DNA from: Engelhardtia mirabilis
GTDB lineage: Bacteria > Planctomycetota > UBA1135 > GCA-002686595
NCBI GenBank assembly: GCA_007751255.1
Contig: CP036296.1
Location: 6,076,001 to 6,140,000, forward strand
Direction of reading: 5' to 3'
DNA length: 64,000 nucleotides
Below are positions 30,624-41,405 of this stretch, one piece after another (the first letter of the stretch is position 1; each line of letters starts with the position of its first letter). A program made the translations under genes and the position numbers. The notes under the pieces were generated by a model, which searched no databases, was not told the DNA's origin, and was given only the letters and a program-made list of their open reading frames with translations.

Positions 30624-31601
30624 TCAGCCGGCCAGAAGCGGGCGCAGGTCGAAGACCGGGCCGGCCTGGCCGGTCGCGGCCTGAAGGCTGGCTGTGTCCG
30701 GCCGCCAGTAGGTCCGCAGCACGGTCCGCCGCCCCGCGATCGGGGGACGCGCGTGCAGACCTCGGTCGTTGCGAAAGACCATGTAGCTCCCCTCGCCCAC
30801 GACCAGCCACTGCAGCGCCTCGTCGACGGCCCGACGGAAGCCGGCGAAGGCCCGGGCCGCCGCGGCACCGAGCGGGCGGGTGTTGTACGTGGGGCATTGC
30901 ACACACAGCTCACCCGCGGCGTTCTCGAAGACCAGGGGCAGCGGGGCCGACCAGGAACCGCCGTCGAGGTCGAAGCTGTGGGGCTTGCGGACCGCGAAGT
31001 CCGGCGTCATCAGGATGGCCCGGTCGGGGCGGTCGAGACGGTCGAGGATGGCCTCGATCGGGGCATAGCCGGTCGGCACACGAGTCTCGTTCTCGACCCC
31101 GAAGAGGGCGATCGAGCGCACTCGAAGGTGAGGGGGCAGGATCGCGTCGTCACTGTGGGCGGCGAAGGGGCCCGGGCTGGCACCGCTGTTGGCGACGACG
31201 CCGGGCGTTGGACTCAGGCCGGGCACGAGGACGCCATCGTTCTGCTGCAGGTACTGGAAGGGGCTCCCCAGGGGCGAGCCCAACGCCAGTGCCAGCACTC
31301 GCTGGGCGTCGGGCGACAGCCGCGAGCCGGTCGGGGCGAGGCCCTCGATCGCCACGGCGCAGGGGCCGAAGGGTTGCGAATGCGCCTCGACCGCCGCCAC
31401 GGCGGCCGGCAGGTGCGCGCTCAGGATCGGTCGAGCCTGCCGCGCGAGTCGCCACAGGATCGGTGTCTCGTTGGGGCTTCCGTTGGCGCGGTGAAGATCG
31501 TCGATCTCGGTCAGTGCCGCGAGGGCGCGGTCGGGATCGACGGAAATGCGCGCGATGGTGGTGGCCACGTCGCGCCCGATGGTGTTGTCGATGGTCTGCA
31601 T
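30624..31601 (-). CDS. Fe(II)/2-oxoglutarate-dependent oxygenase, TauD/clavaminate synthase-like (325 aa)
   Basis: ATG 31599-31601 has GGAGG about 8 bases upstream. The facial triad is visible: H149-S-D151 in PFAAHSDDA and a distal His near 283 in NDRGLHARPP. A downstream Arg (RTVLRTYWRPD) would bind 2-oxoglutarate. This spacing resembles the amino-acid hydroxylases of the clavaminate synthase-like/TfdA superfamily, such as arginine or asparagine beta-hydroxylases. It should hydroxylate a free or carrier-bound amino acid; the substrate cannot be read from sequence. It lies upstream of target gene 2 on the same strand with an 85-bp gap, so co-transcription is possible but not shown. Confidence 0.82.
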   Translation of the reverse strand: MQTIDNTIGRDVATTIARISVDPDRALAALTEIDDLHRANGSPNETPILWRLARQARPILSAHLPAAVAAVEAHSQPFGPCAVAIEGLAPTGSRLSPDAQRVLALALGSPLGSPFQYLQQNDGVLVPGLSPTPGVVANSGASPGPFAAHSDDAILPPHLRVRSIALFGVENETRVPTGYAPIEAILDRLDRPDRAILMTPDFAVRKPHSFDLDGGSWSAPLPLVFENAAGELCVQCPTYNTRPLGAAAARAFAGFRRAVDEALQWLVVGEGSYMVFRNDRGLHARPPIAGRRTVLRTYWRPDTASLQAATGQAGPVFDLRPLLAG

Positions 31602-31728
31602 GGTCTGAGCCTCCTTGCGGCTCGGCGGTTGTTGCACGTGTCGGAGGCCCTTGGCCCCCTCAACAGCAACCGGGTCAAAATCGACCCGCGGCGGACGGAC
31701 CATCTCGGGATTCCTCGTCGCAATCCGT

Positions 31729-32553
31729 TCACGCCCCCGCCTTCCGCAGGGTTCGCAGGGCGCGGCGCACCAGTGCATCGGTCTCGCGGGTCGGGCTCTC
31801 GGCGAGCCAGCGGTCGGTGAGTGCGACCACGAAGTCGGGCCGGTCGCGGCTGGCGTCGTTGAGCCAGTTGGCGACCGAGTCGCGCACGTACTTGGAGTCG
31901 TCGGAGCGCAGGGGCTCGAGCAGGGTCAGGGCGCGCTCGGGCTCGTCGCGGAAGGCGCGCAGGTGGGCGCACCATACGCCGCGCGGGCGCGTGGCCTCGC
32001 TCGCGAAGCGGCGCAGGTTGGGGTCCGCCTCGCGGGTCCAGGGCTCGAGCAGCTCGACCGCCTGGTCCGGCTCGCCGATGATCGCGTCGCGCACGGCCAG
32101 CCAGGCGATCTCGCGCACGCCGGAGTGCGCGTCGGCGGCGAAGGGCTGCGCGCGGTCCAGGCGTTCGGCCAGGCTCAGCTCCCCCACCTGCTCGGCGTAG
32201 CAGGCCCAGTTCCGTACGGCGTCGCAGGTGTGTGCAGCCAACCGCCGTCGCAGGTCCCGGCCGCGCCGCACGCGCCCGCGACCGATCGTCGCCAGGCCGA
32301 GGGCGCGGCCCAGGCCGGCGGTGCGGGCGACGATGCCCTGCTCGGACAGCTCCACCGCCGTGGCCCGCAGGTCCTCGCGCGACAGGTCCCACTCCAGCTC
32401 CCCGAGCACGTGCTCGAGCAGCCGCGTCTGGTCGATCGCCAGCCACTCCACCAGGCTCGCGGTCTCGAGCTCGCCCCGCTCCAGGCCGCGAAGAACCTCG
32501 GGCGGGATCTCCGCCATGCGGCGCGCGCCCTTGCGTCCTCGGCTGGCGGTCAT
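31729..32553 (-). CDS. DNA alkylation repair protein, AlkC-like HEAT repeats (274 aa)
   Basis: The start is taken at ATG 32551-32553; ATG 32515-32517 (MAEIPPEVL) is an equally reasonable alternative, and neither has a clear ribosome site. The C-terminal half has the AlkC-type signature: RRFASEATRPRGVW, then LLEPLRSDDSKYVRDSVANW and LNDASRDRP. Proteins of this HEAT-repeat glycosylase superfamily remove alkylated bases from DNA. The gene is followed by the 2OG oxygenase gene on the same strand, 127 bp away. Family assignment is good; activity on a specific lesion is not established. Confidence 0.8.
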   Translation of the reverse strand: MTASRGRKGARRMAEIPPEVLRGLERGELETASLVEWLAIDQTRLLEHVLGELEWDLSREDLRATAVELSEQGIVARTAGLGRALGLATIGRGRVRRGRDLRRRLAAHTCDAVRNWACYAEQVGELSLAERLDRAQPFAADAHSGVREIAWLAVRDAIIGEPDQAVELLEPWTREADPNLRRFASEATRPRGVWCAHLRAFRDEPERALTLLEPLRSDDSKYVRDSVANWLNDASRDRPDFVVALTDRWLAESPTRETDALVRRALRTLRKAGA

Positions 32554-32601
32554 GGGCGGAGCTTCGCACATGGGGCGTTCGAGCACGACCCCCGAACGAA
32601 A

Positions 32602-32640
32602 CGCGGCCCCGGCGCCTCGCTGGGAGGTGCCGGGGCCGCG
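32602..32640 (-). terminator. Rho-independent-like terminator of the metalloprotease gene
   Basis: CGCGGCCCCGGC (32602-32613) pairs with GCCGGGGCCGCG (32629-32640), with further pairing inside after one mismatch. On the minus strand it lies 25 bp after the protease stop and is followed by TTTCGTTCG, a short T-rich tail. Confidence 0.7.
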
Positions 32641-32664
32641 CCCTCGCTGTCCGGGATCAGCCGA

Positions 32665-35133
32665 TCACGGCAGGAACACCAGCTCCACCGCGTTGGTGAA
32701 GCCGAGCACGAGCCCGTCGACGTAGGCCGTCTGGGCGAAGACGGAGACCGGCGAACTGGCGCCGCCGTTGACCGTCAGGCCCGCGCTGCCGGCGCCGTCC
32801 ATGACGACCGTCAGGAGCAGGTCCGCCGAGGGCACCAGGGTGCCGCCGAAGAGCGGCGTCGAGGCGTTCGACGCGCCGACCACGACCCAGCCGATGGTGC
32901 CGGCGGGGGCGCCGACGATCGAAAGGTTGGAGGTGTTGCCGGGCGACAGGGGCTGGCCGCAGACCGTCATGGTCGCGGTGCCGGGGCCGCCGAAGCCGAG
33001 GTCCGCCTGGCACACGTCGCAGGACAGGCGGTCGACCGAGAAGTCGTCCACGCCGGCCTCGATCAGCGAGCCCGCGCCCTCGTCGGCGGCGCGGAAGCGC
33101 ACCTGGACGTTGGCACTCGGCGACACGAAGTCGGAGACGGTGAAGTCGTGGTAGATCCAGCCGCCGCTGGTGCCGGCGCCGGTGGGGCCGACCGTCTCGA
33201 CGTTGACCCAGGGGCCGCCGTTCGAGACCTCGACCTCGAACACGTCGGCGTTGGACGCGCCGCCCGTGTCGTTCGAGTACCAGCGGTAGTAGGAGATGAT
33301 CGCGTCACCGCCGGACAGGTCGACCGGGGGCGAGATCAGGGTCGTCGCCCCGCCGTCCACGTCGTTGTCGCCCAGGCCGCCGAAGGGCGAGCCCTGGCCG
33401 GTGACGTAGCAGAGGGATCCGCCGCTCGTGTTGTCGTTCTCGGGCTGGGCCGCGGTGCCGACCGGGTCGACGCGCTCCCAGACACCCGTGGTCGCGGCGT
33501 CACCGGGGGCGCCGACGGTCCAGCCGGTGTCGACCTCGAAGTCGTCGGCGAAGAGACCGGTCAGCACGCCCAGGGCCGGCGCGTAGGTGTCGGTCTGGAA
33601 CGGACCGCAGTTGACGTCGGTGGTGCTGAAGAAGTACTCGACCTGCGAGCCGCACGAGGCGCCGGGCAGGGCCGCCGACCAGGTGTTGCCCGACTGGAAG
33701 GCCATGGGGATGGTCTGGAAGGCCGAGACCCCGTCGAAACGGTAGTTCAAGTCGACACCCGCGGTCGGCGTGCCGAGCACTTCGACGGTCAGCGGGGTCA
33801 CCGTGTCGGGCGCCAGCAGGGTCGGTTGACCGGCGGCCAGCAGCGGCAGGGTGCTCGGCAGACACGCCTGGGCGTGGGACTGCATGACCCCGATCACCGT
33901 CGGGTGGAAGAACGTGGTCATGTTGTTCAGACCACCCGGGCACAGGTGGCAGTAGCTCATCACCGTGCCGTTGCTGATGCAGCCGCCGTTCGCGCAGTTG
34001 TCGATCTGCGGCGAGTAGTCGTGGGTGTGCGGCGAGTTGAAGTTGTGACCCAACTCGTGCGCGGTGACGATGAAGTCCCACGTGGTCGGACCGGACTGCA
34101 CCGGGAAGGGCAGCAGGCCGTCGATGTTGCCGCACACCGCGAAGGTGAAGGCCGAGTTCGAGTCTTCGCACAGCACGCCGACGTAGGCCACGCCGCCGCC
34201 GAGCCCCGCGCCCGACAGCATCATGCCCACTTCGGAGTTGAAGGGGATGTTGCCGGTCCAGGCGCTGGAGAACTCGTTCAGCATGGTGATCGAGCCACCG
34301 CCGTTGTCGGGGGTCGACCAGGGGTCCGCCGGCGTGGTGTAGAACTGCACGTAGGGGAACACCAACGTCGTGTCGATCTGCTCCTGGTAGCGACCGTTGA
34401 CGGCGCCCAGGAGCGTCGTGACGTAGGCCGCCTCGGCGGCGAGGTCGTTGTAGAGCTGGTAGAGCTGGTAGTCGGTCTCGATCGACAGCGACGCCTGGTT
34501 GCCCGAGCAGCTCCCGCCGATCGGGAGCAGACCGCTGCCGCTGCCGCCGCCGACGGATCCACTGCTGACGGGGGGCTGGGACGAGCTCTGCACCGGGCGA
34601 CCGCCGTTGGGGAGCAGGTCGAGGGCGCAACCGCGCAGGTCCTGGACGCCCAGGGCGCGGACTTCACTCTCCGAAGCGACCCAGGTCTCCGTGCGCGACC
34701 AGCCCTCGGCGCCGGGCTGGGGCATGAAGTGGAAGAACTCGCCGCCGGTCTCGACCCAGCCGCGCACGCCGCGGGTGGAGAAGGACAGCATCACCTCGGA
34801 GCCGGGGTCGCCCTCGACCTGGCCCTTCCAGAGGCTGATCTGCAGCTCGGAGAGCAGCTTCGGCCGAGCCACGCCGTCGACGTAGAAGCCGAACTGCATG
34901 GCGTCGAGGTCGACCCGCTCCAGGGCCAGGTCGACCCCCCCGAAGGGCAGCGGCGCGCCGCCCAGGCGCATCTGGTCCAGGCCGCGCAGGGTGCTCAGTT
35001 CGCCCTCGCGGGTGACGAACTTCGGCAGGGCGGTGGTGCTGTCGACCCCGGCGGGGTCGAGGGGGAAGGGACGCAGGTCGACGGGAGCGAGGCCGACGCC
35101 GAGGGGCGCGGCCAACACGAGGGACGCGAACAT
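32665..35133 (-). CDS. Secreted zinc metalloprotease, metzincin/reprolysin-like (822 aa)
   Basis: ATG 35131-35133 opens a short signal peptide (MFASLVLAAPLGVGLA). A propeptide-like region (about 20-190) leads to the catalytic domain. The zinc motif is HELGHNFNSPH (His 359, 363, 369; Glu 360), followed by a Met-turn GTVMSYCH near 390, the metzincin hallmark. Cysteines around it suggest disulfides. The second half holds a CUB/jelly-roll-like beta domain (about 550-700) and the C-terminal beta-sandwich shared with other secreted proteins here (PLFGGTLVPSADLL, LGFTNAVELVFLP). It is closely related to the + strand protease at 41406-43466. Confidence 0.9.
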   Translation of the reverse strand: MFASLVLAAPLGVGLAPVDLRPFPLDPAGVDSTTALPKFVTREGELSTLRGLDQMRLGGAPLPFGGVDLALERVDLDAMQFGFYVDGVARPKLLSELQISLWKGQVEGDPGSEVMLSFSTRGVRGWVETGGEFFHFMPQPGAEGWSRTETWVASESEVRALGVQDLRGCALDLLPNGGRPVQSSSQPPVSSGSVGGGSGSGLLPIGGSCSGNQASLSIETDYQLYQLYNDLAAEAAYVTTLLGAVNGRYQEQIDTTLVFPYVQFYTTPADPWSTPDNGGGSITMLNEFSSAWTGNIPFNSEVGMMLSGAGLGGGVAYVGVLCEDSNSAFTFAVCGNIDGLLPFPVQSGPTTWDFIVTAHELGHNFNSPHTHDYSPQIDNCANGGCISNGTVMSYCHLCPGGLNNMTTFFHPTVIGVMQSHAQACLPSTLPLLAAGQPTLLAPDTVTPLTVEVLGTPTAGVDLNYRFDGVSAFQTIPMAFQSGNTWSAALPGASCGSQVEYFFSTTDVNCGPFQTDTYAPALGVLTGLFADDFEVDTGWTVGAPGDAATTGVWERVDPVGTAAQPENDNTSGGSLCYVTGQGSPFGGLGDNDVDGGATTLISPPVDLSGGDAIISYYRWYSNDTGGASNADVFEVEVSNGGPWVNVETVGPTGAGTSGGWIYHDFTVSDFVSPSANVQVRFRAADEGAGSLIEAGVDDFSVDRLSCDVCQADLGFGGPGTATMTVCGQPLSPGNTSNLSIVGAPAGTIGWVVVGASNASTPLFGGTLVPSADLLLTVVMDGAGSAGLTVNGGASSPVSVFAQTAYVDGLVLGFTNAVELVFLP

Positions 35134-35424
35134 GCCGGATCCGTAGGGCTTGGGGACGGCCGACGGGCCCCGTGGGGGCTCGCCGGCGGGGGGAGAGGCG
35201 GGTCGATGGAACCGCCACCGGGGACGCTCGGGGGGGCGTGCGGCACGCTGGGGGGCGCGAGCCGGGCAGGACGGACCGCAGGTTAGGAAGGGTCGAAGGC
35301 CCGTGGGGTTCCGATCTCTCCCCCCATCCCCGGGGACGGGCGACGGGGCGGTTCAGAGACGCCGCCGTGTCCGGGCTGCGGCCCCAGGGTCGAGGTTCCG
35401 CGGGCCGCGGGCGCCGCGAAGCTC
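35134..35424. other. Intergenic region (291 bp)
   Basis: This lies between the lipoprotein gene's stop and the metalloprotease start, both minus. It is G/C-rich with homopolymeric G and C runs but contains no convincing gene. It presumably holds the protease promoter. Confidence 0.5.
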
Positions 35425-36480
35425 CTACCGCCGCCGGAAGATCACCACGACCTCGCCGGCGTAGCCCACCGTCACCAGCTCCGGGCCGGGGGCGTCGTCG
35501 ATCAGCTCGCCCAGGGAGAGGTGGTGCAGGCCGGCGCGGGAGTGGTAGAGGCGCTCGCCTTCCCAGGGGATCGCGCCCTCGTCGCGCAGGAGGGTCACGT
35601 CGCCGCCGTAGCCGGTGGTGGCGGCCTCGAGACCCGGCACGGCCGGATCGAGGTCCGAGAGCACGGCGCCGCGCAGCTTCAACTCCTCGTCGTGCAGGAG
35701 CTGGCCCCGATCGCCCTCGATCAGCCACAGGCCCCCGTCGTCGCCGGCGGCGAGGATCCGGTCCCCGCTCACGGCCAGCCGCGCCAGGCCCGCCGGCGCC
35801 CGGAAGGCGACCCGCGTGGTCCAGCCGCTCGGACCGCGCTCGACCAGCACCAGGCTGCCGTCGTTGCAGGCCACGGCCACGCCGGACTTGAAGGGCACCA
35901 TGCCCTTGGCCGGGGCCGGGGTCGTGCCGATCTTCTCGGCCGTTGCGCCCGCGCCCGCGTTGAAGCGCAGCAGGGTCAGGTTGCGGCTGAAGCCCCCCAC
36001 CAAGGCCTCGTCGCCGGGATGGACCGGATCCAGGTCGGCCACCGCCACCGCGTGGACCAGGGCGCTGTCGGTGAATACCGGCCGCATGCGGTACTTCTTC
36101 TCCTGGGCGTCGTAGCCGGCCACGAAGACCGCGCCCTCCCCGCCGGAGTCCTCGCTGCCCGAGGCCATCCCGACCGCCACCAGCTCGTCGGCCCCGATCT
36201 GGGGCCAGACGTCGCCCACGGCGACCTGGATCATCTCGCCGCTGGCGTCGCCGACCTTGGTGCCCTTCCAGGAGCCGTCCTGCTCCGCGACCACCCGCAG
36301 CGCGCCGCTGGAGGCGACCACGGCGATCTCCAGGCCGGAGTCGGGCGACAGGTCGCCGATCGCGCAGCCCCCGAGCTTCTCGCCGGCGTCGAAGACCACC
36401 CGGTGGTCGAACTGGACGGGGACCGCGGTGCAGCTCGCTGCGAAGAGGGCGATGAGGATCGAGAAGCTGATGCGTTGCAT
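35425..36480 (-). CDS. Lipoprotein with FG-GAP/VCBS-like propeller (351 aa)
   Basis: ATG 36478-36480 opens a lipoprotein signal (MQRISFSILIALFAASC; Cys 17 in an imperfect lipobox). The body alternates short strands with acidic turns such as AIGDLSPDSGLEIAVV, AVADLDPVHPGDEALVGG and VLSDLDPAVPGLEAATTG, the FG-GAP/VCBS propeller pattern with Ca-binding-like loops. It is likely anchored in the outer membrane or periplasm and used for binding. An upstream tandem repeat (36520-36570) may affect its expression. Confidence 0.8.
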   Translation of the reverse strand: MQRISFSILIALFAASCTAVPVQFDHRVVFDAGEKLGGCAIGDLSPDSGLEIAVVASSGALRVVAEQDGSWKGTKVGDASGEMIQVAVGDVWPQIGADELVAVGMASGSEDSGGEGAVFVAGYDAQEKKYRMRPVFTDSALVHAVAVADLDPVHPGDEALVGGFSRNLTLLRFNAGAGATAEKIGTTPAPAKGMVPFKSGVAVACNDGSLVLVERGPSGWTTRVAFRAPAGLARLAVSGDRILAAGDDGGLWLIEGDRGQLLHDEELKLRGAVLSDLDPAVPGLEAATTGYGGDVTLLRDEGAIPWEGERLYHSRAGLHHLSLGELIDDAPGPELVTVGYAGEVVVIFRRR

Positions 36481-36519
36481 GGCGGCAGAACTTGAAGGGC
36501 CGGGAATCGGGGCGCCGGG

Positions 36520-36570
36520 GTCGGAGACCCTCTTGCAGAACAGTGTCGGAGACCCGCTAGCAGGATCAGT
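36520..36570 (-). repeat. Imperfect tandem direct repeat, 25-26 bp x 2
   Basis: GTCGGAGACCC begins each unit (36520-36530 and 36545-36555), followed by TCTTGCAGAACAGT in the first and GCTAGCAGGATCAGT in the second. The pair sits 40-90 bp upstream of the lipoprotein start and downstream of the FMN reductase gene. It could be a double operator; no regulator is identified. Confidence 0.7.
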
Positions 36571-36580
36571 GAGGATGAGT

Positions 36581-37162
36581 TCAGCCCGCGGCGAGGCTGG
36601 AACAGGTCGCAACGAGTCGGCGGGCCAATCCGTCCACGGCCGCTTGGTCCCCATCGCGCTCGAGCGAGCCGTCCTCGGCAAAGATCTCGTGGGCGGCGGG
36701 GAAGGCCCGCATCTCCGGCAGCACCAGCACGCCGAGACCGCTGAGGATCGTGTTGAGCTGCGCCAGGCCGCGCACGCCGCCCAAGCGCCCGGGGGAAGCG
36801 GCCAGGAGGCCGGCGGTCTTGCCGCGGAAGGCCACCAGGGGCGCTTCGCCCGCGGACTCGGTGCGCGAGGCCCAGTCGATGACGTTCTTCAAGGCGCCGC
36901 TGTAGCCGCCGTTGTATTCCGGCGAAGCGATCAGGAAGCCGTCGCTCTGCGCCATCAGCGCCTTGAAGCGGCGCGCGCCCTCGGGCATGCCCTCGGCGTC
37001 CTCGTCATCGCCGTCGTAGAGCGGGATCTCGAAGTCGCGCAGGCTCGCGACCGTGACCTCCGCACCGGCCGCGCGCGCGGACGCGGCCGCGGCCTCGACC
37101 AGACGGTGGTTCAGTGATGCAGCGCGCAGGCTGCCCGAGAAGGCGAGGATCCGGACGGTCAT
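36581..37162 (-). CDS. NADPH-dependent FMN reductase (193 aa)
   Basis: The start ATG 37160-37162 (MTVRILAFSGSLRAASLN) places the flavin phosphate loop GSLRAASLN at the N-terminus, as in the family. SPEYNGGYSGALKNVIDW near residue 80 is the second FMN-binding signature. The length matches the 180-200 aa flavodoxin-like reductases (ArsH/SsuE/ChrR group), which reduce FMN, quinones or metals with NAD(P)H. No operon partner is obvious. Function at family level is secure; the substrate is not. Confidence 0.9.
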   Translation of the reverse strand: MTVRILAFSGSLRAASLNHRLVEAAAASARAAGAEVTVASLRDFEIPLYDGDDEDAEGMPEGARRFKALMAQSDGFLIASPEYNGGYSGALKNVIDWASRTESAGEAPLVAFRGKTAGLLAASPGRLGGVRGLAQLNTILSGLGVLVLPEMRAFPAAHEIFAEDGSLERDGDQAAVDGLARRLVATCSSLAAG

Positions 37163-37326
37163 GGCGGGCGTTCTGTGGGGCCGATGGGCAGTGTGGACGC
37201 GAGAGGGTACCAATCCACGCTGGGCGGGTTTCGGCCCAGTCACGGCCGCGGGGTCGAGATTGACGCTCCCTGGGGGGCTGGCTAATCTCCTTCGCCCTGC
37301 CGCGCGCCGGACGCGCCCCCCCGACC

Positions 37327-39572
<2,246 letters not shown>

Positions 39573-39576
<4 letters not shown>

Positions 39577-40565
39577 CTCGCTCGTTCATCATCTGCCCGG
39601 GGCGCGGTTCCTACACCGAACGCTCCCTGAAGTCGCTGCCCGAGGGACACGCCTGGGTCGCGGCCGCCGAGCGCCTGCGCGCCGAGGCCGACCTGCCGCC
39701 GCTGGTGGAGTTGGACCGCGCCGAGCGCTTCAGCGCGGCCCAACACCTGCGACCGGCGAACGTCTCGGCGCTGATCTACCTGGTCTCGATGCTCGACGCG
39801 TCCCAGGCCATGGCGCGCACCCGCCCGACCTGCGTGGCGGGCAACTCGATGGGCTGGTACACGGCCCTCGCGGCGGCCGGGGCCCTGTCGTTCGAGGACG
39901 GCTTCCGCCTGGTGCAGGAGATGGCCCTGCTGCAGGAGCAGCACGACGTCGGCGGGCAGATCCTCTACCCCGTGGTCGACGAGGACTGGCGCCGCGACCC
40001 CGAGCGCGAGCGCCTGGTGGACGGGGCCCTGGCCACCAGTCGCGGCGAAGCGATGCGCTCGATCCACTTGGGCGGCTACGAGGTCCTGGCCGGCAGCGAG
40101 GTGGGGATCCGTCACCTGTTGGATTCCCTGCCCCAGGCCAAGCTCGGCGGGACGGTCTATCCATTCCGACTGATGCGCCACGGGCCCTACCACACGCCGC
40201 TCGTGGCGGAGGTCAGCTCGGACGCCCGCCTGCGCCTGGCGGAACTCGAATTCCGCCGCCCCCTCGTGACGCTGATCGACGGGCGGGGTGAGCGTTTCAC
40301 CCCCTGGTCGACCTCGCCCGAGGAGCTGCGCGAGTACACCCTCGGCGCCCAGGTGGTCGAGCCCTACGACCTGACCGCCTCGATCCGCGTTGGGCTGCGC
40401 GAGCACGCCCCGGATCGCATCGTGTTGCCGGGGCCGGGCAACACCCTGGGTGGCGTGGTCGGCCAGGTCCTGATCGCCGAGCGCTGGCGCGGGATCATCG
40501 ACAAGGCCAGCTTCCAGACCGTCCAGGGCGGCGCGGGCGCCCTGGTCGAGTCGATGCGGCGCTGA
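39573..40565 (+). CDS. Malonyl-CoA:ACP transacylase-like protein, FabD family (330 aa)
   Basis: The start is GTG 39573-39575, overlapping the E1 stop (GTGA). The nucleophile elbow GNSMG (Ser about 92) fits the GxSxG of acyltransferases; FIICPGRGSYTERS replaces the usual FPGQGSQ opening, and RHGPYHTPL carries the catalytic-type His. A closing PGNTLGG is family-like. It moves an acyl group between CoA and a carrier protein. The tight coupling to a 2-oxoacid dehydrogenase E1 rather than to other fab genes is unusual and suggests a dedicated acyl route. Confidence 0.78.
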
Positions 40566-40690
40566 GAGCGCCGGACCGCACGGCGGCCTGTCTCGGCGGC
40601 GGCTCGACGCCGGCGGCGAGCTCGCGGTCCACCGACAGCGGGCACCTGGAGGTTAGGATCCGGGCGCTCCCCGTCATCGGATCCAAACAG

Positions 40691-41179
40691 ATGCCCTCTC
40701 GAACCAGCCTGCCCGCCAAGTCCGCCGCCCTCGCCGGCCTCGGCCTGACCCTCGCAACCCTGACAAGCGGTTGCCAGTCGACCTCGACGGCATCCGCCGA
40801 CAACACGGTCGACCCGATCCTCGAGCAGGAGTTCGGACAGCTCGAGATCGGCGTCGCGGGCGTCGAGCTCGGCGTCGGTCTGGCCAGCACGACGGACTTC
40901 GGCACGGTCCAGAGCCGCTTCACCGCGCGCAGCATCGACGGTGGGGCCACGCGCGTGCTGGGCCTGGCGCTGGAGTTCTGGATCGACGCCAACTCCGACG
41001 GGGTGCTGAACGACGGCGAGCGCGCCACGTTGATGGAGCGCCGCGAACCGAACGGAACGGACGTGCTGACGATTCCCTTCGAGGTGCCCTACGAGAAGGG
41101 TCGCCCGCTGCGGTTCGTCGCCACGGTGGACACGACGGTGGGCTCGAAGACGATCCCGGGCGACTTCGCCCTGCCGTAG
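40691..41179 (+). CDS. Small predicted lipoprotein (162 aa)
   Basis: ATG 40691 opens a lipoprotein signal with lipobox LTSGC (Cys near 28). The mature part is a compact, probably beta-rich domain with acidic turns (IDANSDGVLNDGERATL) that resemble an EF-hand-like Ca loop. No family is recognised. It follows the transacylase after a 125-bp gap. Palindrome C begins 14 bp after its TAG. Confidence 0.75.
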   Translation: MPSRTSLPAKSAALAGLGLTLATLTSGCQSTSTASADNTVDPILEQEFGQLEIGVAGVELGVGLASTTDFGTVQSRFTARSIDGGATRVLGLALEFWIDANSDGVLNDGERATLMERREPNGTDVLTIPFEVPYEKGRPLRFVATVDTTVGSKTIPGDFALP

Positions 41180-41192
41180 GCCGTACGGTTGC

Positions 41193-41337
41193 GGGGACGT
41201 TGGGCCGTACTGGGCCGTACGGTGGCGGGACCATTTGGCCCAACAGCCGCCGAACTCGCTGCGAATCGCAGCGAGTTCGGCGGCTGTTGGGCCAAATGGT
41301 CCCGCCACCGTACGGCCCAGTACGGCCCAACGTCCCC
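41193..41337. repeat. Long perfect palindrome C (72-bp arms)
   Basis: Positions 41193-41264 are the exact inverse complement of 41266-41337 around one central base. It lies between two + strand genes, just after the small lipoprotein stop and about 70 bp before the next start. It shares GTACGGTGGCGGGACCATTT with palindrome D and, with a few substitutions, with B. Confidence 0.93.
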
Positions 41338-41405
41338 CTCCCCACGAACTCGGAGCGCGCTGCTACGCTCGCAGACCCCATTCCGCGTCCCCAACCCCCT
41401 CCCCC

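Noticed and set aside
31615-35286. A 1223-aa open frame on the + strand across the oxygenase, AlkC-like and protease genes
   Set aside because: It spans three clear minus-strand genes and their terminator and shows no motif or signal.
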